Positions 1-6,762 are shown, numbered from the stretch's first letter. The stretch: 11,325 nucleotides of DNA from Flavobacteriales bacterium (GCA_002737105.1 NSHO01000049.1:1-11325); one strand, 5' to 3'. Notes: generated by a model from the letters alone, not told the origin. Program-made: numbers and translations.

Positions 1-40
1 AAATACCAAATGCTTTACGATAAAATTTACAATTCTTAAT

Positions 41-1069
41 ATGAAAAAATATATTTTCATTACGTTAGTCTTCGCTTTTTTTTCTTGTAAAAAGAGCGAA
101 GATTTTTCGTTACAGCGCTACCATTCCTTTGACTCAAAAGCAGACCAATATACGGGTGGCATTAAAATGATTCCTATAAAAACACCAAAAGGGACTTATA
201 AGGTTTGGACAAAACGATTTGGGAACAACCCAAAAATAAAAGTATTGCTTTTACACGGCGGACCTGGTTTAACGCACGAATTATACGAATCTTTTGAAGG
301 GTATTTCCCAAAAGAAGGCATTGAATTTATTTATTACGACCAATTGGGTTCGTATTATTCCGACCAGCCAAAAGACAAATCGCTTTGGACGAATGAACGC
401 TTTGTAGAAGAAGTAGAACAAGTACGAATAGCACTTGGTTTAAACAAAGCCAATTTTTACGTTTTAGGGCAATCTTGGGGTGGGATTTTAGCGATGGATT
501 ATGCCTTAAAATATCAGAAAAATTTAAAAGGATTGATTATTTCTAATATGGTTTCAAGCATTCCGTTGTATAACAAATATGCTAAGGAAGTATTGGGTCC
601 GCAATTGAAAAAAGAAGTGTACCAAGAAATTATGCAATTAGAAAAAAATAATGATTTTGCCAATCCACGTTATACCGAATTGCTTTTTGAGCATTATTAC
701 ACCCAACATATTTTAAGAAAACCACAAAAAGAATGGCCTGAATCGATAACCAGAAGCTTTAAACACATTAATTCTGAGGTGTATATTTCTATGCAAGGGT
801 ATAGCGAATTTGGCATAACAGGTGATGCGTATATTAAAACCTGGGATGTTTCCAAACGATTAAAAGAGTTGACCGTTCCTACCTTAACCATAGGTGCAAA
901 ATACGACACTATGGATCCTGAACATATGAAATGGATGGCGAAACAAGTGCAAAACGGACGCTTTTTATTTTGTAAAAACGGCAGCCATTTATCACAATAC
1001 GACGACCAAGAAACGTATTTTACAGGTGTAATTCAGTTTTTAAAGGATGTGGATGAGAAGAAGTTTTAA
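41..1069 (+). CDS. Proline iminopeptidase-like alpha/beta hydrolase lipoprotein (peptidase family S33)
   Basis: This is a predicted serine aminopeptidase that would remove N-terminal residues, classically proline, from peptides. Residues 1-15 form a lipoprotein signal peptide ending in F-F-S-C, so Cys16 should be lipidated and the enzyme held in the envelope. The following K-K-S-E-D is charged and might favour surface export, but it is not a clear export signal. The hydrolase domain shows HGGPG at 72-76 (oxyanion region), DQLGS at 100-104, the nucleophile elbow GQSWGG at 143-148 with Ser145, then Asp289 and His316 completing the triad. HGGPG and the Y-Y-D-Q-L-G-S stretch are typical of proline iminopeptidase and tricorn-interacting factor F1 relatives. 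Length (342 residues) suits the family plus a signal peptide. The ATG lies directly before the signal peptide, and no good promoter fits in the 40 bases before it. Substrate is inferred from family; another small peptidase or amidase is possible. Confidence 0.88.
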   Translation: MKKYIFITLVFAFFSCKKSEDFSLQRYHSFDSKADQYTGGIKMIPIKTPKGTYKVWTKRFGNNPKIKVLLLHGGPGLTHELYESFEGYFPKEGIEFIYYDQLGSYYSDQPKDKSLWTNERFVEEVEQVRIALGLNKANFYVLGQSWGGILAMDYALKYQKNLKGLIISNMVSSIPLYNKYAKEVLGPQLKKEVYQEIMQLEKNNDFANPRYTELLFEHYYTQHILRKPQKEWPESITRSFKHINSEVYISMQGYSEFGITGDAYIKTWDVSKRLKELTVPTLTIGAKYDTMDPEHMKWMAKQVQNGRFLFCKNGSHLSQYDDQETYFTGVIQFLKDVDEKKF

Positions 1070-1143
1070 CTTTAACAAAAAATAATCAGTACTGAAGTTC
1101 GCAAACTAGCTAAGCGCCGGAACGTTAAAACCAAGTTTTAAAC
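1063..1143. repeat. Cluster of inverted GTTTTAA motifs between two genes
   Basis: GTTTTAAC at 1063-1070, overlapping the stop codon of the hydrolase gene, is the exact reverse complement of GTTAAAAC at 1124-1131. A third GTTTTAA at 1135-1141 pairs with TTAAAAC at 1125-1131 to give a 7-bp hairpin with a three-base loop (CAA), ending 12 bases before the next start codon. Inside the larger repeat, GTTC (1097-1100) can pair with GAAC (1120-1123). No T-run follows the hairpin, so it is not a standard terminator. The 50 or so bases at 1081-1131 are also more GC-rich than the gene that follows. What the cluster does is unknown. It could be the edge of an inserted cassette, a transcript-processing site, or chance in an AT-rich spacer. 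Confidence 0.45.
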
Positions 1144-1153
1144 CTTATAAATT

Positions 1154-1783
1154 ATGAATATAAAACTTTCTTTTATTACTATATTATATTCTATATTATC
1201 CTTTTCACAAAACTTTGAAGGAGAAATAATTTATAGAAATATTTGTAAAAGCAATAACGAAGAATGGAAGATCGAGTATTGCCAAATGATAACTGACTCA
1301 ATCGAAAATTTTCAATACAAAAATGGGAATTATAAATACAGTGTTCCAAATAATCAAACTTGGACAATCTTTAAAAAAGATGAAAATAAAGTTTATAGAA
1401 AGACTAAAAAAGGTAAAATATTTTGGAGTGATGCAAATTCTAACAATGACAGTATTACTAAAATTACCTTAAATAAAAAAGCTCTAAAAGTCCTAGATTA
1501 TGATTGTGATGAATTAATTATTGAATCGATTAGTGGTAGTATTCAAAAATATTATTTTAGTTCAAAATTATCAATAAATCCTAAATTTTATAAAAATCAT
1601 AAAAATGGGAATCTCAATAACATTACTTCAATTACAAAATCTATTCCACTGAAGACAATTTTTATTTTTGAAGTTCAAGGGTTGATATTAGAAAGTACCG
1701 CTATTAAAATAAATAAAAGAAAAATTGAAGATAATGTTTTTTTAATTCCAAAGAATGTAGAATTACAAGAAGGGAAATACTGA
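1154..1783 (+). CDS. Secreted GLPGLI / DUF4412-like protein of unknown function
   Basis: This encodes a 209-residue protein with a Sec signal peptide (residues 1 to about 18, probably cut before the Gln in S-F-S-Q), so the mature form is periplasmic or outer-membrane associated. The mature start F-E-G-E-I-I-Y, the central D-Y-D-C-D-E-L followed by a Y-Y-F-S-S segment (133-137), and the late G-L-I-L-E-S (176-181) resemble the GLPGLI/DUF4412 families, which are common in Bacteroidota and are probably beta-rich. No catalytic motif or membrane helix is seen apart from the signal peptide. The gene is much more AT-rich than its neighbour: four hand-counted 60-base lines gave about 23% GC, against about 37% for three lines of the preceding gene. 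Repeats flank it on both sides. No convincing promoter is visible, and a weak match (TAACTTTA, 1067-1074) overlaps the previous stop codon. The family match is by eye and moderate. Confidence 0.75.
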   Translation: MNIKLSFITILYSILSFSQNFEGEIIYRNICKSNNEEWKIEYCQMITDSIENFQYKNGNYKYSVPNNQTWTIFKKDENKVYRKTKKGKIFWSDANSNNDSITKITLNKKALKVLDYDCDELIIESISGSIQKYYFSSKLSINPKFYKNHKNGNLNNITSITKSIPLKTIFIFEVQGLILESTAIKINKRKIEDNVFLIPKNVELQEGKY

Positions 1784-1801
1784 GACTTCGCAAAGTTCTC
1801 A
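1781..1801 (+). repeat. Stem-loop immediately after the stop codon
   Basis: TGAGACTT and AAGTTCTCA form an eight-pair stem with one bulged T around a CGCA loop. The stem begins with the stop codon of the GLPGLI-like gene itself. No T-run follows, so intrinsic termination is doubtful. It may protect the 3' end of the mRNA or belong with the REP-like palindrome 18 bases further on. Only the pairing is seen directly. Confidence 0.4.
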
Positions 1802-1814
1802 TACTTTGATTAAA

Positions 1815-1842
1815 CGAGATGCTGAAACAAGTTCAGCATGAT
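1815..1842. repeat. REP-like palindromic repeat (GAGATGCTGAA...TTCAGCATGA)
   Basis: ATGCTGAA (1819-1826) and TTCAGCAT (1832-1839) form a perfect 8-bp stem around the loop ACAAG, flanked by GAG on the left and GA on the right. From memory, near-identical palindromes of the type GATGCTGAAACAAGTTCAGC are scattered in many copies through intergenic DNA of flavobacterial genomes and often sit at gene ends. It is therefore best called a REP-like element. Repetition within this genome cannot be shown from one window, since there is only one copy here. It lies in the 129-base gap between two converging genes, where it may also shape the 3' ends of transcripts. Confidence 0.6.
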
Positions 1843-1873
1843 AAAACGAATAAAATAATTGTTCTGTAGAAGT

Positions 1874-1900
1874 CACCCTTCACCCAAAACCCTTTGCCTT
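1874..1900. repeat. Degenerate 7-bp tandem repeat with C-runs in phase
   Basis: C-runs start at 1876, 1883, 1890 and 1897, exactly seven bases apart, within units resembling CACCCTT, CACCCAA, AACCCTT and TGCCTTA. On the minus strand this gives three GGG runs and one GG run, in the 3' flank of the minus-strand lipoprotein gene. The pattern is short and degenerate. It may be a decayed microsatellite or part of a dispersed intergenic repeat, and no function is proposed. Confidence 0.35.
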
Positions 1901-1912
1901 ATAACTAAAAAC

Positions 1913-2392
1913 CTAATGCTCCTCGCTTTTCCCTAAAACTTTAGTATCCATTGGAATGGCAGGTTGAAACATCAGTGTTTGTTTGTAGTACAAATAAAAA
2001 CCTTTGTTGGTTCGGAATTCGAAGTTTTGAAATTTAAAGTTTTGGTCGTCACTTTCTCTTTTAAAAACAATTGATTCTTTTGAATCTGGTAAAAAAACCT
2101 CTGCTATTAAACTGTCTTCATCCACAAAAAAGAAGGCGTTTTTTCTTCTGGCAAGCGAATCTCTTTCTATTGAAGTTAAGCGGTAACCTTCTTCAAAAAC
2201 ACGTACACATTTTTTAGTCATATTCGACCATTTGTACCCTGCTTTTAAATCGCATCCATTTACGTTTTTATCGTCGTTGACTTGATTTTTCACGATAGAA
2301 TCCATTTCCGTGGTATCTTTTGGCGGATTTTTTAAGATATAATCGCATGAAAATAACGAGGCCAGCAGTAAAATATATAAAAATTTCTTCAT
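1913..2392 (-). CDS. Small lipoprotein of unknown function, last gene of a three-gene operon
   Basis: This encodes 159 residues beginning with a lipoprotein signal peptide. Residues 1-15 are hydrophobic and end L-F-S-C, so Cys16 is the likely lipidated residue. The mature protein has an Asp/Lys-rich linker (about 20-46), then a two-cysteine module: Cys47, the segment A-G-Y-K-W-S at 51-56, Cys62, and V-R-V-F-E-E-G at 63-69. The cysteine spacing and the Tyr/Trp pair suggest a small disulfide-closed fold, which fits an envelope location. The C-terminal half (about 85-155) is predicted to be mostly beta strand, with an F-K-F-Q-N-F-E-F stretch. The start codon lies two bases after the stop of the upstream membrane-protein gene, so the two are co-transcribed and probably translationally coupled. 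I do not recognise a function; similar short proteins occur in flavobacteria. Confidence 0.8.
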   Translation of the reverse strand: MKKFLYILLLASLFSCDYILKNPPKDTTEMDSIVKNQVNDDKNVNGCDLKAGYKWSNMTKKCVRVFEEGYRLTSIERDSLARRKNAFFFVDEDSLIAEVFLPDSKESIVFKRESDDQNFKFQNFEFRTNKGFYLYYKQTLMFQPAIPMDTKVLGKSEEH

Positions 2393-2394
2393 GT

Positions 2395-2883
2395 TTATTT
2401 TAGCGTTTCTTGATAAATTAATGTTTCTACGGTTTCAAATTCGGTAGGTTTATCCACATTATGAAAATATTTTATCAATACTTCACCCCAAACTTTACCA
2501 TCAGAAAAATTAGCAATAATCCATCTATGATTTAAAATTTTAATATTATTTATCAAAAAAGGATTGTCTCCAATTTGATCGTAAGAAACGTATTTATTTC
2601 CTTTTTTGTCGGCATTAAAAGCGTTTAAATCTTCTTTAACTTTAGTTTGTAATGCTTTCACATCGTATTCAAAATAATATTCTTGTGCATTTTCATTATT
2701 AGCTAACGAAAAGTTATCATTATCCAATAATGTTGCGATAGAATCCTTGGCTTTTTTTAATTCTTTTTTACTAATAGTAGTCACTTCTTCGCTTCTTTTC
2801 AAAATATTAGAAGCATTAACTATTTGAAAAATATTAATTAATACTGAAAATACGATTCCGTAAAGTAAAAAACTCCTTTTCAT
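2395..2883 (-). CDS. Small membrane-anchored protein of unknown function
   Basis: This encodes 162 residues. An N-terminal hydrophobic segment (about 5-24, L-L-Y-G-I-V-F-S-V-L) follows K-R and acts as a signal anchor or cleavable signal, placing the rest in the periplasm. A Lys/Glu-rich, probably helical stretch follows (about 30-50), then a soluble domain with Y-Y-F-E-Y-D (68-73) and a C-terminal part rich in aromatics (R-W-I-I-A-N-F, K-V-W-G-E-V-L). No catalytic motif is visible. Relatives in flavobacterial genomes are sometimes labelled hydrolase; nothing here supports that label, which may have spread from the neighbouring metallo-hydrolase. The gene starts eight bases after the metallo-hydrolase stop and ends two bases before the lipoprotein start, so it is the middle gene of an operon. 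Its conserved place suggests a shared envelope role, but that is inference. Confidence 0.8.
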   Translation of the reverse strand: MKRSFLLYGIVFSVLINIFQIVNASNILKRSEEVTTISKKELKKAKDSIATLLDNDNFSLANNENAQEYYFEYDVKALQTKVKEDLNAFNADKKGNKYVSYDQIGDNPFLINNIKILNHRWIIANFSDGKVWGEVLIKYFHNVDKPTEFETVETLIYQETLK

Positions 2884-2891
2884 TTTTATTT

Positions 2892-3659
2892 TTATTTTAT
2901 TTCTATTTCTAAATTATCGTAAGCCAAAAAAACGTTGTTTGGCAATTGTTTTTGTACCTCTTCATGCAATCCTAAAATATGACTAATATGCGTCAAATAC
3001 GCTTTTTTAGGTTGCACCAAATTTATAAAATTTATAGCTTCTTCTATGTTAAAATGGGTATTATGTGGCTCAAATCGTAACGCATTGATAACCAAAACCT
3101 CAACATCTTTAAGTTTTTCTAATTCTGCATCCTCAATGGTTTTTACATCTGTTAAATATACAAAATCTTTTATTCTGTACCCAAAAACTTGTAAATTTCC
3201 ATGCATGGCATTTATTGGAATTACCGTCTGATTTTTAATGGTTATATTTTGATTATTCACCACTTCAATTGGCAACACCGAAGGCGCTCCTGGATATTTA
3301 TTTTCTTTTTCAAAGATATAATCAAATCGTCTGGCTAAATTTTGCAATACACGCGAATGTCCATAAACCGGAATATCGCCTTGTTTAAAGTAAAACGGAC
3401 GAATGTCATCTAAACCCGCTGTATGATCCGCATGTTCATGAGTAAAAAGCAACGCATCAATGTGCGAACAGCCGCTGGTAAGCATTTGTTGGCGAAAATC
3501 GGGACCACAGTCAATTACTATAGAAAAATCATCATCGTAAATCCAAACAGCAACGCGCAATCGTTTGTCTTTTACATCATCACTTAAACACACAAAATGG
3601 GTGCTTCCAATTACTGGAATGCCTTGCGAAGTGCCTGTGCCTAGGAAATGAATTTTCAT
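2892..3659 (-). CDS. PhnP-like metallo-beta-lactamase-fold hydrolase
   Basis: This is a cytoplasmic 255-residue metal-dependent hydrolase, probably a phosphodiesterase. The MBL-fold ligands are visible: T-H-E-H-A-D-H at 73-79 (His74, His76, Asp78, His79), His153 in A-M-H-G, Asp171 in L-T-D-V-K and His224 in L-T-H-I-S-H. The start G-T-G-T-S-Q-G-I-P and the segment G-L-D-D-I-R-P after the metal motif are characteristic of the PhnP branch. E. coli PhnP opens cyclic ribose phosphates in phosphonate breakdown, but no phosphonate genes are present here, so the substrate in this organism is open. Flavobacterial genomes typically carry this protein alone, and calling it a general cyclic-nucleotide or nucleotide-derived phosphodiesterase is an inference. 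It is the first gene of a three-gene minus-strand operon and has no signal peptide, unlike the two envelope proteins behind it. Confidence 0.88.
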   Translation of the reverse strand: MKIHFLGTGTSQGIPVIGSTHFVCLSDDVKDKRLRVAVWIYDDDFSIVIDCGPDFRQQMLTSGCSHIDALLFTHEHADHTAGLDDIRPFYFKQGDIPVYGHSRVLQNLARRFDYIFEKENKYPGAPSVLPIEVVNNQNITIKNQTVIPINAMHGNLQVFGYRIKDFVYLTDVKTIEDAELEKLKDVEVLVINALRFEPHNTHFNIEEAINFINLVQPKKAYLTHISHILGLHEEVQKQLPNNVFLAYDNLEIEIK

Positions 3660-3722
3660 CTATAATTATATATAACTTTAATTAAGCTTGTAATATTGCT
3701 TTTTTGGCGCGAATTAATATAG

Positions 3723-3757
3723 CAAAGTTGTTTGTATGAGCAATTTCTTTTTTACAA
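3723..3757 (-). promoter_or_regulatory. Weak candidate promoter for the metallo-hydrolase operon
   Basis: On the minus strand, CAACTTTG (3730-3723) matches the Bacteroidota -7 motif TAnnTTTG except for the first base. A TTG (3757-3755) stands 24 bases upstream of it, slightly too far for an ideal -33 element. The predicted transcript would have a leader of roughly 55 bases before the ATG at 3659. Location and orientation fit, but the match is imperfect. Confidence 0.35.
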
Positions 3758-3773
3758 AAATAACAAAATACTC

Positions 3774-3802
3774 TTGTTAAAACCTATAATTTATTAACTT
3801 TG
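3774..3802 (+). promoter_or_regulatory. Bacteroidota-type promoter for the 486-residue protein
   Basis: TTG at 3774-3776 is followed after 18 bases by TAACTTTG at 3795-3802. This is a full match to the Bacteroidota primary-sigma consensus TTG / TAnnTTTG. The start codon lies 37 bases after the -7 motif, leaving a leader of about 30 bases without a clear Shine-Dalgarno sequence, as is usual in this phylum. It is the best promoter in the window. Confidence 0.75.
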
Positions 3803-3839
3803 CATTGTAATTTAATTTGCCTAAAACACATTTGAATAA

Positions 3840-5300
3840 ATGACAACTGAAATCACATTAAGAGGAGATAAAGTAATTGAACAAATTCCTTCTACAAAGG
3901 ATAAAGCGCTCCGTATTAATTTAAACGAAAATATTTACGGAACCTTTGCCGAAATTGGTGCCGGACAAGAAACAGTGAGGCATTTTTTCAGAGCAGGTGC
4001 TTCTTCTGGAACCATTGCGAAAGCTATGTCTGCCTACGATAAGGATTTTAGTGATGCCATTTACGGAATTGAAAAAGACGGTAGATATGTTACAGAAAGC
4101 AGATTAAGAAAAATGCTTACACATGAAACACAACTTATTGAAGATAGATTAGGTCGTGAAAAACATCCCAATAAAATGTTTTTTAGTTATGCCAACACAG
4201 TAGCCACTATTGATTTTGCAAAACAATTTAAAGGACACGGTTGGGTAGGAATTAAATTTCAAGTAGAACCAGACCAAGCTTATAACGAAATTTTAATTCA
4301 CGTTCGTTTTAAAGAAAATGATGCACGTTTGCAACAAGAAACCTTAGGTATTTTGGGCGTAAACTTAATTTATGGCGCGTTTTACAAACACAATGATGCT
4401 AAAAAATTATTGCGTTATTTATATGATCATTTAGAAAAAGACCAACTTGAAATTGATACCATTAATTTCTCAGGTCCAAGTTTTGCAGATGTAGATAACA
4501 GATTGATGAGTTTGCAATTGGTAAAATACGGTTTTACAGATGCGGTAATGTTCAATCCGGAAGGAAAAAATATTTTGCCTGCAGCAGTTTTATACAAAAA
4601 AAACATTTTAGCGTTACGTGGCAGTTTCCGACCTGTAACCAAAGTAAATATGGACATGTATAAGCAATCTTACGAGATGTTTATTCAAGAAAATAAAGTA
4701 AGTAAAGAAAATACGTTTGTGGTTTTCGAAATCACACTTTCTAACTTAAAGGCAGAAGGTGAAATTGACGAAAGAGATTTCTTAGATAGAGCAGAACTTT
4801 TATGTGCTTTAGGTCAAACTGTAATGATTTCTAATTTCCAAGAATATTATAAAGTTTTAGAATACTTTTCATCTTTTACAAAATCACGAACTGCATTAGC
4901 AATGGGTGTGAGTAATTTGGTAGAAATTTTTGATGAGAAATACTACCGTCATATGTCAGGTGGAATTTTAGAAGCATTTGGAAAATTATTTTACAGAGAT
5001 TTAAAAGTGTATTTATATCCGATGAAAGACCCAGAAACGGGTGAAATTATTACTTCAGAAAACTTAAAAGTGCATCCTAGAATGAAAGAATTGTATAAGT
5101 TCTTTAAATACAATGGTAAAGTTACCGACATTGAAACTTACGATGAAAAAACATTAGATATTTTCTCCAGAAAAATATTAAAAATGTTGTCTAAAGGCGA
5201 ATCAGGTTGGGAAGATATGCTACCAGATGGCACTGCAGAAATCATTAAAAAAGATCATTTATTTGGCTACGAAAAAGAAAAAGAACTAGCTAAGTCATAA
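3840..5300 (+). CDS. Conserved 486-residue protein of unknown function
   Basis: This is a soluble, probably cytoplasmic protein with no signal peptide or membrane helix. The N-terminal signature A-E-I-G-A-G-Q-E-T-V-R-H-F-F-R at 37-51, then G-T-I-A-K-A-M-S-A-Y-D at 57-67, is strongly conserved in a family found across Bacteroidota and some other phyla. Other notable stretches are F-F-S-Y-A-N-T-V at 114-121, G-H-G-W-V-G-I-K-F at 132-140, N-F-S-G-P at 209-213 and a run of A-L-G-Q-T-V-M-I-S-N-F late in the protein. Databases often call relatives nicotinate-nucleotide adenylyltransferase or TonB-dependent receptor. Neither fits: I see no H-x-G-H nucleotidyltransferase motif, signal peptide or beta-barrel pattern. 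The gene stands alone, with its own strong promoter and terminator, which points to a steadily expressed housekeeping role. The reaction, if any, is unknown. Confidence 0.85.
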   Translation: MTTEITLRGDKVIEQIPSTKDKALRINLNENIYGTFAEIGAGQETVRHFFRAGASSGTIAKAMSAYDKDFSDAIYGIEKDGRYVTESRLRKMLTHETQLIEDRLGREKHPNKMFFSYANTVATIDFAKQFKGHGWVGIKFQVEPDQAYNEILIHVRFKENDARLQQETLGILGVNLIYGAFYKHNDAKKLLRYLYDHLEKDQLEIDTINFSGPSFADVDNRLMSLQLVKYGFTDAVMFNPEGKNILPAAVLYKKNILALRGSFRPVTKVNMDMYKQSYEMFIQENKVSKENTFVVFEITLSNLKAEGEIDERDFLDRAELLCALGQTVMISNFQEYYKVLEYFSSFTKSRTALAMGVSNLVEIFDEKYYRHMSGGILEAFGKLFYRDLKVYLYPMKDPETGEIITSENLKVHPRMKELYKFFKYNGKVTDIETYDEKTLDIFSRKILKMLSKGESGWEDMLPDGTAEIIKKDHLFGYEKEKELAKS

Positions 5301-5303
5301 ACT

Positions 5304-5341
5304 AAAAAAATCCCAAACTCTTAAGAATTTGGGATTTTTTT
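5304..5341. terminator. Strong bidirectional intrinsic terminator
   Basis: A run of A's followed by TCCCAAA (5304-5317) pairs with TTTGGGA followed by a T-run (5328-5341). The intervening CTCTTAAGAA can extend the stem further through its TCT/AGA pairs. The A-run on one side and T-run on the other make it work in both directions. It begins 3 bases after the stop of the 486-residue protein gene and ends 17 bases before the lpdA stop on the opposite strand, so it should end both converging transcripts. Confidence 0.9.
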
Positions 5342-5358
5342 AATCTTTAAATTTTAAT

Positions 5359-6762
5359 TTACACGTGCAAAGCTCTATTACCAGTTGCTGCCAAAGCGGC
5401 TTCTTTAATGGCTTCCGCAAAAGTAGGATGTGCATGTGACATTCTTGAAATGTCTTCAGCGCTGGCTCTAAATTCCATTGCGGTTACAGCTTCAGCTATT
5501 AAATCCGCACAACGCGCACCAATCATGTGAACACCTAACACCTCATCTGTTTTGGCATCGGCTAAGATTTTCACAAATCCATCTGTGTCGCCTCCTGCTC
5601 TTGCTCTTCCTAATGCTTTAAATGGAAAACTTCCCGCTTTAAACTCAACGCCTTCTGCTTTTAATTGCTCTTCTGTTTTTCCAACAGCGGCAACTTCTGG
5701 CCAAGTATATACTACGCCAGGAATTAAATTATAATTGATATGTGGTTTTTGTCCAGCTAAAATTTCTGCAACCATTACGCCTTCTTCTTCCGCTTTGTGC
5801 GCTAACATGGCACCACGAACTACATCGCCAATTGCATAAATATTTGAAACTGAAGTTTGCAAATGATCGTTTACTTCAATTTGACCTCTATCTGAGATTT
5901 TTACACCTGCTTTTTCTGCTTGTAAACCATCCGTATACGGACGACGACCCACAGAAACTAATGCATAATCTCCTTCCAAAGAAATGATTTCTCCTTTTGC
6001 ATTTTCTGCTTTTACGGTTACCAAATCTCCTGCTCTATCTACAGATTGCACTTTGTGCGACGTGTAAAACTTCATGCCTTGTTTTTTAAAGACTTTTGTT
6101 AATTCTTTAGATAAAGAAGCATCCATTCCTGGAATAATTCTATCCATATATTCTACTACAGAAACTTGAGCACCTAGACGAAGGTATACTTGTCCTAATT
6201 CAATTCCGATAACACCACCACCAATAATTACTAAGTGTTTTGGCACTTCTTTTAATTTTAAAGCTTCAGTTGAAGTAATAATTCTGTCTTTGTCTAATTT
6301 GATAAAAGGCAAGTTTGAAGGTTTAGAACCTGTAGCAATAATGATATTTTTTGATTCAATGATTTCAGAAGAACCATCTGCTTTTGTTACTTTAACGGAA
6401 GTCGCACTTTCAAAAGAACCTAATCCTTCAAAAACAGTAACTTTATTTTTGTCCATTAAGTATTTTACACCACCAGAAGTTTGGTCTACAACTGCTTGTT
6501 TTCTGGCAATCATTTTTTCTAAATTGACTTTTACCTCGCCCGAAACTTCAATGCCGTGATCGGCGAAATGTTGTAATTCTTCATAATGATGGGAGGAAGC
6601 TAATAATGCTTTTGATGGAATACATCCTACATTTAGGCAAGTTCCACCAAGTGTGGCGTATTTTTCAATAATTGCTGTTTTAAATCCTAATTGTGCACAA
6701 CGAATAGCGGCTACATATCCTCCAGGTCCAGAACCAACAATGGTTACATCAAATTGACTCAT
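5359..6762 (-). CDS. lpdA: Dihydrolipoamide dehydrogenase (E3 subunit of 2-oxoacid dehydrogenase complexes)
   Basis: This cytoplasmic flavoprotein reoxidises the dihydrolipoyl group of the E2 subunits (pyruvate, 2-oxoglutarate and branched-chain 2-oxoacid dehydrogenases, and glycine cleavage), passing electrons to NAD+. Seen in order: FAD-binding G-S-G-P-G-G at 10-15; the redox disulfide G-G-T-C-L-N-V-G-C at 39-47 (Cys42, Cys47); A-T-G-S-K-P at 143-148; NAD-binding G-G-G-V-I-G-I-E-L-G at 181-190; the second FAD motif A-I-G-D at 310-313; and the dimer-domain catalytic pair His445 and Glu450 in H-A-H-P-T-F-A-E. Length (467) is typical and there is no N-terminal lipoyl domain. No E1 or E2 gene lies next to it, so it probably serves several complexes. 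It follows the Lrp-type gene on the same strand after 101 bases that contain its own -7 motif and an inverted repeat. All key residues are intact. Confidence 0.97.
   Translation of the reverse strand: MSQFDVTIVGSGPGGYVAAIRCAQLGFKTAIIEKYATLGGTCLNVGCIPSKALLASSHHYEELQHFADHGIEVSGEVKVNLEKMIARKQAVVDQTSGGVKYLMDKNKVTVFEGLGSFESATSVKVTKADGSSEIIESKNIIIATGSKPSNLPFIKLDKDRIITSTEALKLKEVPKHLVIIGGGVIGIELGQVYLRLGAQVSVVEYMDRIIPGMDASLSKELTKVFKKQGMKFYTSHKVQSVDRAGDLVTVKAENAKGEIISLEGDYALVSVGRRPYTDGLQAEKAGVKISDRGQIEVNDHLQTSVSNIYAIGDVVRGAMLAHKAEEEGVMVAEILAGQKPHINYNLIPGVVYTWPEVAAVGKTEEQLKAEGVEFKAGSFPFKALGRARAGGDTDGFVKILADAKTDEVLGVHMIGARCADLIAEAVTAMEFRASAEDISRMSHAHPTFAEAIKEAALAATGNRALHV

Noticed and set aside
1063..1131. 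Possible integron attC site (GTTTTAAC ... GTTAAAAC with inner GTTC/GAAC)
   Set aside because: The outer and inner pairing blocks are 26 bases apart on the left but directly adjacent on the right, whereas attC arms have short, similar spacers. No integrase gene or second site was found.
1874..1900. G-quadruplex on the minus strand
   Set aside because: Only three GGG runs and one GG run are present, so a stable four-tract structure is not supported.
3840..5300. Nicotinate-nucleotide adenylyltransferase label for the 486-residue protein
   Set aside because: No H-x-G-H motif or typical nucleotidyltransferase start is visible, and the protein is about twice the length expected of that enzyme.
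5742..5987. Plus-strand open frame inside lpdA, Leu- and His-rich
   Set aside because: It lies wholly antisense to a well-conserved gene and has the biased composition of a shadow frame, with no promoter or known motif.
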